Below are positions 1 to 8,643 of a stretch of 64,000 nt of DNA, piece after piece; the first letter of the stretch is position 1; every line of letters starts with the position of its first letter. The translations under genes were made by a program, and so were the position numbers. The notes beneath the pieces are model-generated. The model had not been told where the DNA came from, searched no databases, and worked only from the letters and a program-made list of their open reading frames with translations. Location: positions 1,550,001 to 1,614,000 of the forward strand of contig NZ_AP023054.1 in assembly GCF_019703835.1 (NCBI RefSeq), read 5' to 3'. Source of the stretch: Thaumasiovibrio subtropicus (GTDB lineage Bacteria; Pseudomonadota; Gammaproteobacteria; Enterobacterales; Vibrionaceae).

Positions 1-1
1 C

Positions 2-499
2 TCTGTTGATCAATCGGTAGATAATCACCGCACGTTTGATATTAAAGAGTATGTCGAAGAAATCGTGGCAAGTCTGAAACCTAATTTGAAAAAAGGGTGC
101 CACACCTTAGCTATTCATTGCCCGGAAGGACTCACGCTCTATTCTAATCCTGGCGCACTTGCTCAAATTGTCACTAACCTCGTAATGAATTCGGTACTGC
201 ATGGCTTTGATGACAGGACGGGAGGAGAAATAAGTATCTCCATTTTTGATGATGGAGGAGATATTGTCCTCGACTACCGAGACAATGGTCGTGGCATGCC
301 GCCGACCATTGCAGAGCGTATTTTTGACCCGTTTTTCACTACCAAGTTAGGACAAGGGGGAAGTGGTCTTGGTATGCATATTGTCTATAACTTGGTGAAC
401 GTCACGTTAGAAGGCCAAATCCATTGTGAGAGCTATGAAGGAGTGGGAACGAAGTTTTTAATTGCCATTCCGCGTCTTGAACCTGAGGTCGTTGCTTAA
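2..499 (+). CDS. Sensor histidine kinase, C-terminal part (5' end outside window)
   Basis: The reading frame is open from the first codon of the window, so this is the last 165 residues of a longer gene. It holds a complete HATPase_c ATP-binding domain: an N-box (TNLVMNSVLHGF), a G1 box (DNGRGMP), an F-box-like stretch (IFDPFFTTKLG) and a G2 box (GGSGLGMH). The kinase would autophosphorylate a histidine in the missing upstream part and pass the phosphate to a response regulator. The sequence is strikingly similar to the C-terminus of the kinase at 1166-3157 on the other strand, so the two are paralogues. Sensor input and partner cannot be seen here. Confidence 0.9.
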   Translation, partial: SVDQSVDNHRTFDIKEYVEEIVASLKPNLKKGCHTLAIHCPEGLTLYSNPGALAQIVTNLVMNSVLHGFDDRTGGEISISIFDDGGDIVLDYRDNGRGMPPTIAERIFDPFFTTKLGQGGSGLGMHIVYNLVNVTLEGQIHCESYEGVGTKFLIAIPRLEPEVVA

Positions 500-534
500 G
501 TCTTCATCTGCGAGCGTTGCTTCGATTACTGATT

Positions 535-803
535 TATATACTCAAGTCACCTCAAGATGGTTGTTCAGCGAGAGTTTCTAGGTTTGCCATCGAGGCACTG
601 CTTTGAAGATCTAGTGGACTACATCAAAAAGCAGTAACAAAGGTGGCGAGCCTAGAAAACTCGCCCTTCGGGAAGCGACTAGCGCACCGATTTCTGCGTT
701 AAATGTGTTTGAAAGGGGAGAGCCATTCCTTCACACCTTTGCCTTGAACTCGACGCGCTAGTCAGCTTCTGAATCCTGCATCTTGAGGTGACTTGAGTAT
801 ATA
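535..803. repeat. 269-bp palindromic intergenic repeat with perfect 25-bp terminal inverted repeats
   Basis: Positions 535-559 and 779-803 are exact reverse complements (25 of 25). Inside are nested inverted segments: GAGAGTTTCTAGG near 580 against CCTAGAAAACTCGC near 652, and GACTAGCGC near 689 against GCGCTAGTC near 754. There is no open frame of note. The left 100 bp recurs at 33953-34050, and the right-central part recurs in reverse orientation at 17851-17956. It looks like a MITE-like or REP-like element able to form a long hairpin. It fills most of the 442-bp gap between the kinase fragment and the SH3 gene. I do not recognise a named family. Confidence 0.8.
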
Positions 804-941
804 CTCTTGCAATCTTATGATGCGGGAAAGGGTTAGCGTGTTATCTCTTATCACGTACATCTGAATCCAACCTTCGTGGCAAACGCATTATGGGGTAGCG
901 TATTTTTATCATTGCTTTCGAACTGACAAGGAGCTTAAGTT

Positions 942-1169
942 ATGCCAGTGAGTATCTATATCGCAATCGCGAATCATCGCAGTGAATACCCAGATCCGAT
1001 CTGTTTCTCTGCTGGAGAAAAACTGCATGTTGGTGAACGATATGAAGGAGAAGAAGATTGGGATAACTGGTTTTTTTGTCGTTCAGAATCCGGAAAATCA
1101 GGTTGGGTACCGATACAAATTTTTGAACAAGACGAGAACTCTCACTCTCGCCTAAGAAGCCCTGTCTAG
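942..1169 (+). CDS. Small SH3-like domain protein
   Basis: 75 residues, preceded by a good ribosome-binding site (AAGGAG, 8-9 nt before the ATG). The composition and pattern (ALYDY-like start YIAIANHRSEYPD, then FSAGEKLHVGERYEGEEDWDNWFFCRS, then SGWVP) fit a bacterial variant SH3 domain. There is no signal peptide, so it is probably cytoplasmic. The binding partner is unknown. Its stop codon overlaps that of the convergent kinase gene in the shared tetranucleotide CTAG. The small size could make it a spurious frame, but the RBS and the WVP motif support a real gene. Confidence 0.7.
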   Translation: MPVSIYIAIANHRSEYPDPICFSAGEKLHVGERYEGEEDWDNWFFCRSESGKSGWVPIQIFEQDENSHSRLRSPV

Positions 1170-3157
1170 GCTTGTTGTCTATCGACAAAGCCATCATCGG
1201 CGGCATCGAGTGGAATGAGCATCTTGAATGTCGCGCCGTGTCCCGGTTCAGAGTCGCATTCAATAGAACCTTGCATCAGTTGCACGATAAGATTGTAGAT
1301 AATATGCGTCCCCAATCCACTGCCGCCTTGACCAAGCTTGCTGGTGACAAAAGGATCGAAGATGCGGTCACTGATTTCTTTCTCAATACCACGACCGTTA
1401 TCGTGGTATTCAATCGCTAACATGTCACTCTCAGTATCGATGTTGACAGTAATGGTAATTTGATGAGGGCCATGCCAATTACTGAAGCCATGGATCAGAC
1501 TATTCATGACAAGGTTAGTAAAGACCTGTTGTAATCGTCCGGGGTAGTTATCGATCACGAGTGTTGAGTCACAGTTAAGGCTAACTTCGACACTGTCCTG
1601 TACAAGTCGATATTGGAGTGAGTTTAACACCTGTTCAATATTGTCAGAGAGATTGAAAGAGACACGCTGTTCGTTGGTCTGGTTGACGGCAACTTGCTTG
1701 AAGCTTTCGATCAGCTTCGCGGCTTTTTCCAAACTGTTTAACACTAGATCTGCCGAGCTACTTATGTTTTCTACCATGGTGTCTAAGGCACTCTTAGAAA
1801 TTTTTCCGGTAGAGACACTTTTCTGTAGCTTGATGGCTTCTTCTTTCATAAAAGAGGAAGAGGTGACACTGATGCCAATTGGTGTGTTGATCTCGTGAGA
1901 AATGCCGGCGACCAAACTACCTAAAGACGCCATTTTCTCCGCTTCAAGCAATGACTTTTGCGTCTCCTTGAGCTCTGCATACGCACTTCTTAGCTCAGCA
2001 TTGCTTTGATTTAAACTGGCCGTTCTATCCTGGACTTTCTCTTCGAGGTCTTCATTGAGTTTGAGAAGCTCAGTTTCGATCCCTTTTAGCGCTGTGACAT
2101 CGTAGCCAAACGCGATAACGTAGCGCAAAGAGCTGCCTTCACTAAAGGGGACAAAGTGCCAGATGAGCGTCTTGGTCCTGCCTTCAATGTTGAACATTTC
2201 TAATTCATACTCTTCGTGAAAAGGATTTTCTTGTAATACCTGCTCAAACTCGTAGTGTTGATCTGCCTTTACAAATAGATTCATCCAGCTCACGCCAACA
2301 GCATCAGTTTCACTCATTCCGATCAGATCTGTGCCTGCCTTGTTGATGGTTTGGACACGATAGTCTGGGTTAAGGCAACAGATTATCGTACTAGAGGCAT
2401 GAATGATGGTCGAAGAAAAGTCGCGTTCATTTTCGAGCTTTTCGTTCATCTCTAATCTGGCAGCGAACTCTGCACTTATTCGTCGTTGCATTTGATTGAG
2501 GGTGGTACATAAGTTATCGAGTTCGTCTTCGGTGCCGTTGTTTTCTTTGCGGCCTTCCAGCGTGAGCGGAGGCATGGCTCCATTTAAATCAAACTGCTTG
2601 GTATAGGCCGATATCCTGTTTAGGTGTCGGATTACCATGTAGTAAATAATGGCGAGAATGAATGACGATACCAACGTTGTTTTAATGATTTGCGTAATTA
2701 AGATTAATGCTGATTTTTCGATAAGTCGTTTGTACACTTTTTCGAGTGAAGCGGAAACTTCAAGATAACCGATGACTTCATCGTTGTTGGTTAACTCAAA
2801 CTGACGCTGAATCTCATAAGTGCTGCTGTAATTTCCCTGCTCGACAATCACGGAGATACTGTCCCCAATCTTCTCTTTCACAACGGCGTATTGAAGATTG
2901 GGTAAGTTCATGATTCCATCGATTTGCGCTTCTAGCTGCTTCTCGTTGAGGTTCCAAAGACTCACAGCGACGGATTCGACAAAACTGACCTCTATTTGGC
3001 GTATGTTCGATTTGATTTCGCCTACGTCTTGTCGGTAATCCCATAACAACTGAACAGCAGTGATCAACACAGCCAAGATACTGCTACATAGCAGAATGTA
3101 GCCAAGTAGGCGGAGTGATAAACTATCCTTAAATTTGGACGGCAATAGTGGTGTCAT
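1166..3157 (-). CDS. Membrane sensor histidine kinase with PAS domain
   Basis: 663 residues. Transmembrane segments at about 18-39 and 151-176 bracket a periplasmic domain of about 110 residues. A HAMP-like linker follows, then a PAS domain (about 247-360), a coiled coil (about 360-405), a dimerisation/phosphoacceptor motif GISHEINTP with His421, and HATPase_c motifs (N-box 547-557, DNGRG 586-590, GGSGLGT 611-617). There is no receiver or Hpt domain. It lies 7 nt downstream of a periplasmic binding-protein gene and is almost certainly co-transcribed with it, so the binding protein may present a ligand to the kinase, as LuxP does to LuxQ. No response regulator is adjacent. Confidence 0.92.
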   Translation of the reverse strand: MTPLLPSKFKDSLSLRLLGYILLCSSILAVLITAVQLLWDYRQDVGEIKSNIRQIEVSFVESVAVSLWNLNEKQLEAQIDGIMNLPNLQYAVVKEKIGDSISVIVEQGNYSSTYEIQRQFELTNNDEVIGYLEVSASLEKVYKRLIEKSALILITQIIKTTLVSSFILAIIYYMVIRHLNRISAYTKQFDLNGAMPPLTLEGRKENNGTEDELDNLCTTLNQMQRRISAEFAARLEMNEKLENERDFSSTIIHASSTIICCLNPDYRVQTINKAGTDLIGMSETDAVGVSWMNLFVKADQHYEFEQVLQENPFHEEYELEMFNIEGRTKTLIWHFVPFSEGSSLRYVIAFGYDVTALKGIETELLKLNEDLEEKVQDRTASLNQSNAELRSAYAELKETQKSLLEAEKMASLGSLVAGISHEINTPIGISVTSSSFMKEEAIKLQKSVSTGKISKSALDTMVENISSSADLVLNSLEKAAKLIESFKQVAVNQTNEQRVSFNLSDNIEQVLNSLQYRLVQDSVEVSLNCDSTLVIDNYPGRLQQVFTNLVMNSLIHGFSNWHGPHQITITVNIDTESDMLAIEYHDNGRGIEKEISDRIFDPFVTSKLGQGGSGLGTHIIYNLIVQLMQGSIECDSEPGHGATFKMLIPLDAADDGFVDRQQA

Positions 3158-3164
3158 AGACGCC

Positions 3165-4286
3165 TTACTCTAAGGGTTGAAGTTCAGCAAAGATACTGGC
3201 TGGGTCGAGTTCATAGTGGCTGATATCACTATTAAACTTAGCGGAACGAGATCTAAAGTCTAAGCCCTGCCAGTCTTTGTTGGTGATGCGCGGGAGCAGA
3301 AGCTCGGCTTGAGCGGGCTCGATGTTCTCCATACGAGAACGGTAGTTGTAGTCGCCACTTTGACTTTTAAGCTGCGCATCATGAAGGTAGTCGTGCAAGA
3401 TAATTGCGCACCACGCAGCCTCAGTAAATTGTCCGCCAATCGAGGTATGCAAGGATTTGTCACTCACACCAGATAGGCCTTCTTGTGACCAATCAATGCC
3501 GCCTGTGACATAATCTGCGCCTTGTCGCCAACCTAGATCGTTCAGCGCTTCATTAATCCCGATAGCCATCAAATCACTTGCAGCCCAGTAGGCTCGGCTA
3601 TCAGGAAAACGAGTTTGGAGTCGTGCGGCCTTAAAACGCGCCGTATCTTGCTCCCAAAAGGCATGGACGTGTTGCACCACAGATGCGTTCCCGTCTTCTT
3701 TTACGGCGCGATAAAGCCCTTCGGCCCGCAGAATAGCAGGGCTATCAGTAATGGTGCCGTTTATCGCAACAATTTTTACGTGGCCATCGGCGTCAGCAAG
3801 CCCTTTATGTCTTGCCTGCGCAATCAAGCTTTTGGCGAGTAAATAGCCCGCGCCTTCGTCATCCGGCATCACCCGGGCGACCCAGTATTTGAATTTTTGT
3901 TGAGGATTACCCGCTAATGCTTGGTTTTCATCGCTGATGTCTGCGTTAAAGAGGATAACCGGTATTTCGAGCTCTTCTGCCAGCTCAAGCATATCAAGCG
4001 CACTGCGCTTAAGGTTGGGGAAGATAACGCCATCAGCGCCCATTCTTTTTGCTTTATGCAGATTTTCTAGCATCTTCGCTTTGCTACTACGGGCATACAT
4101 GATGGTGATGGTGATGTTGAGATTATTATTTACTGCCCGCGCGAACTCCTCAGTTGGTCCCCAGAATGCGTCATTTTCAGCACGTTGAGTGATCAGAACG
4201 AAGTGAAGATCAGACTTGTGGGAATCAGCAATCGCGTTGCCCGTGAGGAAGATAGCGCACAGCAACAGAAGTGTTTTGAAATACAT
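3165..4286 (-). CDS. Periplasmic sugar-binding-type protein (RbsB/LuxP fold), likely partner of the adjacent kinase
   Basis: 373 residues with a signal peptide (about 1-20, ending GNAIADS). The body has the type-1 periplasmic binding fold: an N-terminal lobe beginning HFVLITQRAENDAFW, a hinge region near KRMGADGVIFPN, and later blocks VKIVAINGTITDSPAILRA and YWAASDLMAIGINEAL. ABC-importer permease and ATPase genes are absent; the next gene is a sensor kinase. This suggests a ligand-sensing rather than transport role. The ligand is unknown (sugar, autoinducer-2-like or other). Length is similar to LuxP, but I see no feature that identifies it as LuxP. Confidence 0.85.
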   Translation of the reverse strand: MYFKTLLLLCAIFLTGNAIADSHKSDLHFVLITQRAENDAFWGPTEEFARAVNNNLNITITIMYARSSKAKMLENLHKAKRMGADGVIFPNLKRSALDMLELAEELEIPVILFNADISDENQALAGNPQQKFKYWVARVMPDDEGAGYLLAKSLIAQARHKGLADADGHVKIVAINGTITDSPAILRAEGLYRAVKEDGNASVVQHVHAFWEQDTARFKAARLQTRFPDSRAYWAASDLMAIGINEALNDLGWRQGADYVTGGIDWSQEGLSGVSDKSLHTSIGGQFTEAAWCAIILHDYLHDAQLKSQSGDYNYRSRMENIEPAQAELLLPRITNKDWQGLDFRSRSAKFNSDISHYELDPASIFAELQPLE

Positions 4287-4415
4287 AGAACGGCTTCTCT
4301 ATTCGCATTGTAACTAGTTCTCAGATAATTCTAATAGTAGACGTTCTTTTCATGATCGTTACATTGAATACCAATTAAGAATTTTTTTACGAACTAAGAC
4401 AGCAACACAAAGGTG

Positions 4416-4456
4416 AAAAAGCGAGACAGATTATGAGATTATCTGTCCGCTTTTTT
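4416..4456 (-). terminator. Rho-independent terminator after the PHP gene
   Basis: A run of A, then GCGAGACAGAT, a loop, ATCTGTCCGC and six T. The stem pairs with one bulged base, and A/T runs on both sides allow termination in either direction. On the minus strand it lies about 60 nt after the PHP phosphoesterase stop, before the binding-protein/kinase operon begins at 4286. Confidence 0.75.
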
Positions 4457-4518
4457 AGGTTTCAGTGCAGTGAATGAAGCTTATATTGCGGTGGGAAAGT
4501 GAACGACGTTGGCCAACG

Positions 4519-5277
4519 TCATTCTTGCCGATGGCTCGCCCATTGAAGTAATTCTGGGCTGAGTTTTCGATCGTGTGACGTGAGGAAAGCGATGAACTTG
4601 GCCGGCGATGCTGTGACAATCTGTGCTTCGTCAATATTGGCTTTTTGAATCGCACGCAGACTTTCGCTGACTTCACCAAGGTCAAAAGCGATATGCGCAT
4701 CTGAGCCAATAGAGATGAGCGCTTTATGCCGTTTAATGAGCTGCAGCAAGCTTTCGCAGTGTGGCTTGCTACCCGTACGAGAATGGACAAATGAGCTGTT
4801 GTTTATCTCGAGGGCAACATTGTTCGCTTTCGCGGCCAACACAACGGCTTCTTGGTCTATGGGATAGTTGGGGTTGCCCGGATGACCAATGATCTGACAA
4901 TCACCAGACTCAATTGCGGCAATCATGGCTTCCGTGTTTTGCTCCAAAGAGGCAGGAGGAAAAACAGGTTCGTGAAAACTTGCGATGGCCAAATCAAGTC
5001 GCCATTTCAGTTCATCGGGTAAACCTAAGCCGATTTCAGGGGCTTGGATATTGGCTTCAATGCCTCGCAAGATGGCAATGTCTTGATGAACATGTGGGAT
5101 CACTTTCAGGTTGCCAAAATGCCACCAGTGGGGGGCATCAGGCATAGGGGGGGCATGATCGGTAATGCAAAATAGCTCAATGCCTTTTTGTTTAGCGATG
5201 GCAATATAGTCGTGAACAGTACTGTATGCGTGAGTGCTGGCGATGGTGTGGCTGTGAGTATCAACGCGTATTTTCAT
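4519..5277 (-). CDS. PHP-domain phosphatase (YcdX-like)
   Basis: 252 residues, close to E. coli YcdX (about 245). The PHP metal ligands are visible: DTHSHT near the N-terminus, ITDHAP near residue 40, GIEANI near 73, IASFHEP, GHPGNP near 135, and GSDAHI near 193. These proteins bind a trinuclear metal centre, usually zinc, and hydrolyse phosphoesters; the physiological substrate of this branch is poorly known. It is a single gene with its own terminator, lying between the chemoreceptor and the sensor operon, all on the minus strand. Confidence 0.88.
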   Translation of the reverse strand: MKIRVDTHSHTIASTHAYSTVHDYIAIAKQKGIELFCITDHAPPMPDAPHWWHFGNLKVIPHVHQDIAILRGIEANIQAPEIGLGLPDELKWRLDLAIASFHEPVFPPASLEQNTEAMIAAIESGDCQIIGHPGNPNYPIDQEAVVLAAKANNVALEINNSSFVHSRTGSKPHCESLLQLIKRHKALISIGSDAHIAFDLGEVSESLRAIQKANIDEAQIVTASPAKFIAFLTSHDRKLSPELLQWASHRQE

Positions 5278-5329
5278 GAGTCTAGTAATGTAAACATCAG
5301 GGGGAGGGAGGAGCTAGACTATCGCGTTT

Positions 5330-5354
5330 CCCCTCTGAGAAACAGTCAGAGGGG
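5330..5354 (-). terminator. Hairpin after the chemoreceptor gene
   Basis: A perfect 9-bp stem (CCCCTCTGA / TCAGAGGGG) with a 7-nt loop. It lies about 60 nt after the chemoreceptor stop. The minus-strand side lacks a clear U tract, so its strength as a terminator is uncertain. Confidence 0.45.
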
Positions 5355-5421
5355 TTAACTTTTAATGAAATCACACTTCTGAGAAATAGTCAGAGTGGGC
5401 AACGCTCAGCGAAATCACACT
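5334..5421. repeat. Imperfect 44-bp tandem duplication at the 3' end of the chemoreceptor gene
   Basis: Two adjacent 44-bp units (5334-5377 and 5378-5421) share TCTGAGAAA-AGTCAGAG at one end and GAAATCACACT at the other. The second unit overlaps the last two codons and the stop of the chemoreceptor gene, so the duplication copied the gene's extreme 3' end. Confidence 0.7.
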
Positions 5422-6809
5422 TTAAGTGCAGACATTAAGCCTTCAAGCTCTTGCGCTTGTTGGTTGAGTTGAGCGATCTCTTCAGAAGATTGAGCAATGA
5501 TAGCCGAGACTTGAGAGGCTTGTTCTCGTACCTGCTCGACACTGCTTGCAATGCTATCGGCAACACTGCCTTGTTGCTCGGCCGCTGTGGCAATCTCGGT
5601 GCTTCGGTCAGCAACATACTGGTTTTTTTCTGCGATATCGGAAATTTCTTTCCCCACCGCCAATATCAAGTTTTCGCTGCTTTGTGCTCGTTCGACGGTT
5701 GTCTCCATCACCTGTAAGAGTGATTTGCTGTCATTTTGGAGAGTTTCAATCATCTGCTGGATTTCGACTGTCGCATCTTGGGTTCTTCCCGCGAGGGTGC
5801 GAACTTCGTCAGCGACGACGGCAAACCCTCGCCCTTGCTCACCTGCGCGCGCAGCCTCAATGGCAGCGTTTAACGCCAGTAAGTTGGTCTGTTCTGAGAT
5901 ACTGTTGATTGTTGAAACAACTTCATCAATGCGAGACGTACTGTTATCAAGATTATTAACAGCGTCAGAGGCATTGTTGACATCAAGGCTCAGTTGCTGA
6001 ATAGATTGCTGTGTATCTTGTACTTTGGCTTGGCCGTTAACGGTCATGGTGTTAGCTGCCTGCGTATCTGTCGAGGTCGTCAGGGCATGTTGGGCCACTT
6101 CACGAATAGAAGAGGCCATCTCTTCGGATGCGCTGGCTAAGCTATCGAGGTGTTGACGCTGATGTTCAGATAGCGCTTCGCTATGACCGCTTTGCTGACG
6201 CAGTTGGCTACTCAACTGCTGAATAAGCGCTGTGGTTTTTTGAGTTGCCATCACCAACTGGTGTTCGCGTTCAGCAACTTGATCGATAGTGATCGCAATG
6301 GTGCTGAACTCATCACGCACTTTGAAGTAGTTCAAGCGGTTGGTGAGATCACCTTGGGCGAGCTTTTGCAGTGCGGTGTGCGTTGCATACATGGCACCGC
6401 CGATAAAGGTCATGATGTAGTAGATCGATAGAAAGATGACACCCAGTACAATCGCCAAGATGATTAAATGTGTATTGTCTAAGTAGCTCAACACATGCGG
6501 TGGTTGCTTAAGTGATAGTGAGTAACCGTCTACGGCATGTTGATAATCACCCGGACCCACCATAACAGGACTGCTCGCCAAGAAACGTCTCGCGTCGCTC
6601 TCGCTGATATTTTGCGCTTTAAAAAGGTGCGCAATGGTTTCCACTTCGTGATTTGCTAGCTCACTGCGTTGACTGTTTGCAGCACTGATCACAACCAAAG
6701 TGGTAGCGAGAATAGCGAGAATAGGCAAAATAAAGAGAAGAGAAAATTTTTCCTGAAGTTTCAGATGAATGAGATATTTGTCTATCCATCGAAAAGCGAC
6801 TTCTTTCAT
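5415..6809 (-). CDS. Methyl-accepting chemotaxis protein
   Basis: 464 residues. Transmembrane helices at about 22-43 and 114-137 enclose a short periplasmic sensor loop of about 70 residues, too small for a Cache or TarH domain. A HAMP domain follows (about 138-190) and then the long helical signalling domain with the conserved hairpin tip ([20 protein letters not shown], then [18 protein letters not shown]), which contacts CheA and CheW. There is no C-terminal NWETF-type pentapeptide for CheR/CheB docking. The ligand is unknown. The start has AGGAAG a few bases upstream. Confidence 0.93.
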   Translation of the reverse strand: MKEVAFRWIDKYLIHLKLQEKFSLLFILPILAILATTLVVISAANSQRSELANHEVETIAHLFKAQNISESDARRFLASSPVMVGPGDYQHAVDGYSLSLKQPPHVLSYLDNTHLIILAIVLGVIFLSIYYIMTFIGGAMYATHTALQKLAQGDLTNRLNYFKVRDEFSTIAITIDQVAEREHQLVMATQKTTALIQQLSSQLRQQSGHSEALSEHQRQHLDSLASASEEMASSIREVAQHALTTSTDTQAANTMTVNGQAKVQDTQQSIQQLSLDVNNASDAVNNLDNSTSRIDEVVSTINSISEQTNLLALNAAIEAARAGEQGRGFAVVADEVRTLAGRTQDATVEIQQMIETLQNDSKSLLQVMETTVERAQSSENLILAVGKEISDIAEKNQYVADRSTEIATAAEQQGSVADSIASSVEQVREQASQVSAIIAQSSEEIAQLNQQAQELEGLMSALKV

Positions 6810-6918
6810 AATGGGACTTCCTGATGCGGCTTTAATGTTGCTGTCGAGTTACTAATACGACGATTTTGTGTCAATTCTACAGGTTATTCGTATCAAAACC
6901 CGATTATAGAGGTGATCA

Positions 6919-7191
6919 ATGTCACAATATTGTGCAAAATTTTTGATAAAGGGACGAGTGCAAGGGGTCGGTTTTCGATTTCATACGGCACATGAAGGAC
7001 TTAGGTTAACACTGACTGGATATGCTCGAAATTTACCGAGTGGTGATGTCGAGGTTGTCGCTTGTGGCAGTCAAGCATCCATTGAACGATTAGCATTGTG
7101 GTTGCAGGAAGGGCCGAAGATGGCGAGAGTGGATAGTTGTATAAAAGAAGAACTACCTTGGCAACATTACGAGGGTTTTGCCATGCATTAA
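6919..7191 (+). CDS. acyP: Acylphosphatase
   Basis: 90 residues, the standard length. The family signature is present: KGRVQGVGFRFHT (phosphate-binding loop with the catalytic Arg) and GYARNLPSGDVEV (with the catalytic Asn). It hydrolyses carboxyl-phosphate bonds in the cytoplasm. An RBS (GAGGTG) precedes the ATG. Convergent with tusE; the neighbourhood acyP-tusE-yccA matches yccX-tusE-yccA of enterobacteria, which supports the assignment. Confidence 0.95.
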   Translation: MSQYCAKFLIKGRVQGVGFRFHTAHEGLRLTLTGYARNLPSGDVEVVACGSQASIERLALWLQEGPKMARVDSCIKEELPWQHYEGFAMH

Positions 7192-7196
7192 AATAG

Positions 7197-7224
7197 GCTC
7201 ACCCTATGTGTCCATAGAGTGAGC
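7197..7224. terminator. Hairpin between convergent acyP and tusE
   Basis: GCTCACCCTATG, a TGTC loop, then CATAGAGTGAGC: a 12-bp stem with one mismatch, lying between the two convergent stop codons. No U tract follows on the plus strand, so efficiency is uncertain. Confidence 0.5.
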
Positions 7225-7230
7225 GGGGCG

Positions 7231-7560
7231 TTACAAACACTTCGCGGGTTTAGGTAAACCAGCAAGCTTTGTCGCTTGTTTGGCGGGACCTTTTGGGAAG
7301 AGCTTGAAGAGGTACTTGGAACTGCCTTTTTCTTCGCCATATTTCTTCGCCATTGCTTTCACTAACATGCGAATAGCCGGTGAAGTGTTGAATTCGACGT
7401 AGAACTCTCTGACAAAGTGCACAACTTCCCAATGCGCCTCAGTGAGCTCAATGCCTTCTTCTAGCGCCAGCAAAGGCACCATCTCTTCTTGCCAGTCATT
7501 AATGTCTAGCAGGTACCCCTGCTTATCGGTTTCGATCTGTTTACCATTAAACTCGAGCAT
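7231..7560 (-). CDS. tusE: TusE/DsrC-family sulfur relay protein
   Basis: 109 residues, the usual length. The C-terminal penultimate cysteine (PAKCL, Cys108) is the conserved persulfide-carrying residue; blocks such as [16 protein letters not shown] are typical of the family. In E. coli TusE accepts sulfur from TusBCD and hands it to MnmA for 2-thiouridine formation in tRNA. The second cysteine used by dissimilatory DsrC is absent, which favours the tRNA role. It is separated from yccA upstream by a strong terminator. Confidence 0.93.
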   Translation of the reverse strand: MLEFNGKQIETDKQGYLLDINDWQEEMVPLLALEEGIELTEAHWEVVHFVREFYVEFNTSPAIRMLVKAMAKKYGEEKGSSKYLFKLFPKGPAKQATKLAGLPKPAKCL

Positions 7561-7610
7561 GTTGTCTTTCTATATCAATCGTTAGTTGTGCTAATCATAA
7601 AAGCAAAACG

Positions 7611-7640
7611 AAAAAAAAGCCGCTATCGAGCGGCTTTTTT
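7611..7640. terminator. Rho-independent terminator between yccA and tusE
   Basis: Eight A, AGCCGCT, loop ATCG, AGCGGCT, then a T run. The stem is perfect and both flanks are A/T runs, so it can work in both directions; on the minus strand it ends the yccA transcript. Confidence 0.9.
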
Positions 7641-7658
7641 TGTCTGTTTGACTATCTA

Positions 7659-8324
7659 TTAGTCGTCACCACCCATTACGCCTAGGATATGAAGTAGGCT
7701 TAGGAATAGGTTGTAGATAGAAACATACAGCGTGATCGTTGCAGAGATGTAGTTTGTCTCGCCACCACGAATGATGCTCTGCGTCGTGAGTAGAATCGCG
7801 CCGCTAGAAAAGAGCACGAAAATCCCAGATAGCGCTAAGTGAATAATAGGCATCTGTAGGAACAGGTTAGCGACGAAGCCAACAAGGATCACGACGAAAC
7901 CTGCCATTAACATACCGCTTAGGAACGAAAGATCACGCTTAGTGGTTAACGCGTAGAATGAACAAACCATAAAGGTTAGCGCAGTTCCGCCCAAGGCTGG
8001 AACGATGGCAAAGCCCATTCCTGCACCAATATACGCGTTTAGAATTGGACCAAGGGTATAACCGATAAAGCCAGTAAAGGCGAAGGTAAATACCAGACCC
8101 ATGCTGTTGTTGCGGTTTTTCTCAGTCAAGAACATAAGACCATAGAAACCGACAAGTGTAATGATGAGGCCGGGATGTGGAAGTCCCATTACCATAGAGG
8201 TCGTTGCCACAATCGCGGACCAGACGAGTGTCAGCGATAGCAAGAAATATGTATTGCGCAGTACCTTGTTCGTTTCCAATGCACTGGAATACGAGGGGTT
8301 GCGGCTAACCATTGGATCGTTCAT
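7659..8324 (-). CDS. yccA: Bax inhibitor-1 family membrane protein (YccA type)
   Basis: 221 residues, almost entirely hydrophobic, with about seven predicted membrane helices, matching E. coli YccA (219). YccA is an inner-membrane substrate and modulator of the FtsH protease. Conserved features include the N-terminal NKVLRNTYFLLSLTLVWSA and the C-terminal SIYNLFLSLLHILG followed by an acidic tail. A clear RBS (AGGGAGAG) precedes the ATG. Confidence 0.93.
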   Translation of the reverse strand: MNDPMVSRNPSYSSALETNKVLRNTYFLLSLTLVWSAIVATTSMVMGLPHPGLIITLVGFYGLMFLTEKNRNNSMGLVFTFAFTGFIGYTLGPILNAYIGAGMGFAIVPALGGTALTFMVCSFYALTTKRDLSFLSGMLMAGFVVILVGFVANLFLQMPIIHLALSGIFVLFSSGAILLTTQSIIRGGETNYISATITLYVSIYNLFLSLLHILGVMGGDD

Positions 8325-8602
8325 GTTCTCTCCCTTAGGATGTTGAATCTCGATACACGTTATCGTTATGAGTATATATGGGTTAAATTGTTCCGAACTT
8401 CAACTGTGAATTGATAAATTTTCCGTTTTATTCAGCGTTAATTAAGCCCTTAAGCACCTGATTATACACAGACCGTTGATTGAACTGTAGTACATTAACA
8501 ATGTGTAACCATATGTTAACCGCTTGGGTGTGGTGATGCGACTCACTTAATACTACTTTTTGCAACGGCATGTCGATCACTGGGTAGGCAGCGGTGTGTG
8601 AA

Positions 8603-8624
8603 AGGGGCAGAGTCACCTGCCCCT
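8603..8624 (-). terminator. Hairpin after the amino-acid importer operon
   Basis: A perfect 8-bp stem (AGGGGCAG / CTGCCCCT) with a 6-nt loop, about 20 nt after the aapP stop codon, followed on the minus strand only by TTCAC. It is probably the operon end. The rest of 8325-8643 holds no gene I can support; it should include the yccA promoter near 8330-8400. Confidence 0.55.
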
Positions 8625-8643
8625 GATCAGCGTGATACGGTTA

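Noticed and set aside
8428-8616. 62-codon minus-strand frame between yccA and the aap operon
   Set aside because: No RBS, no recognisable motif, and it overlaps the likely terminator and promoter space.
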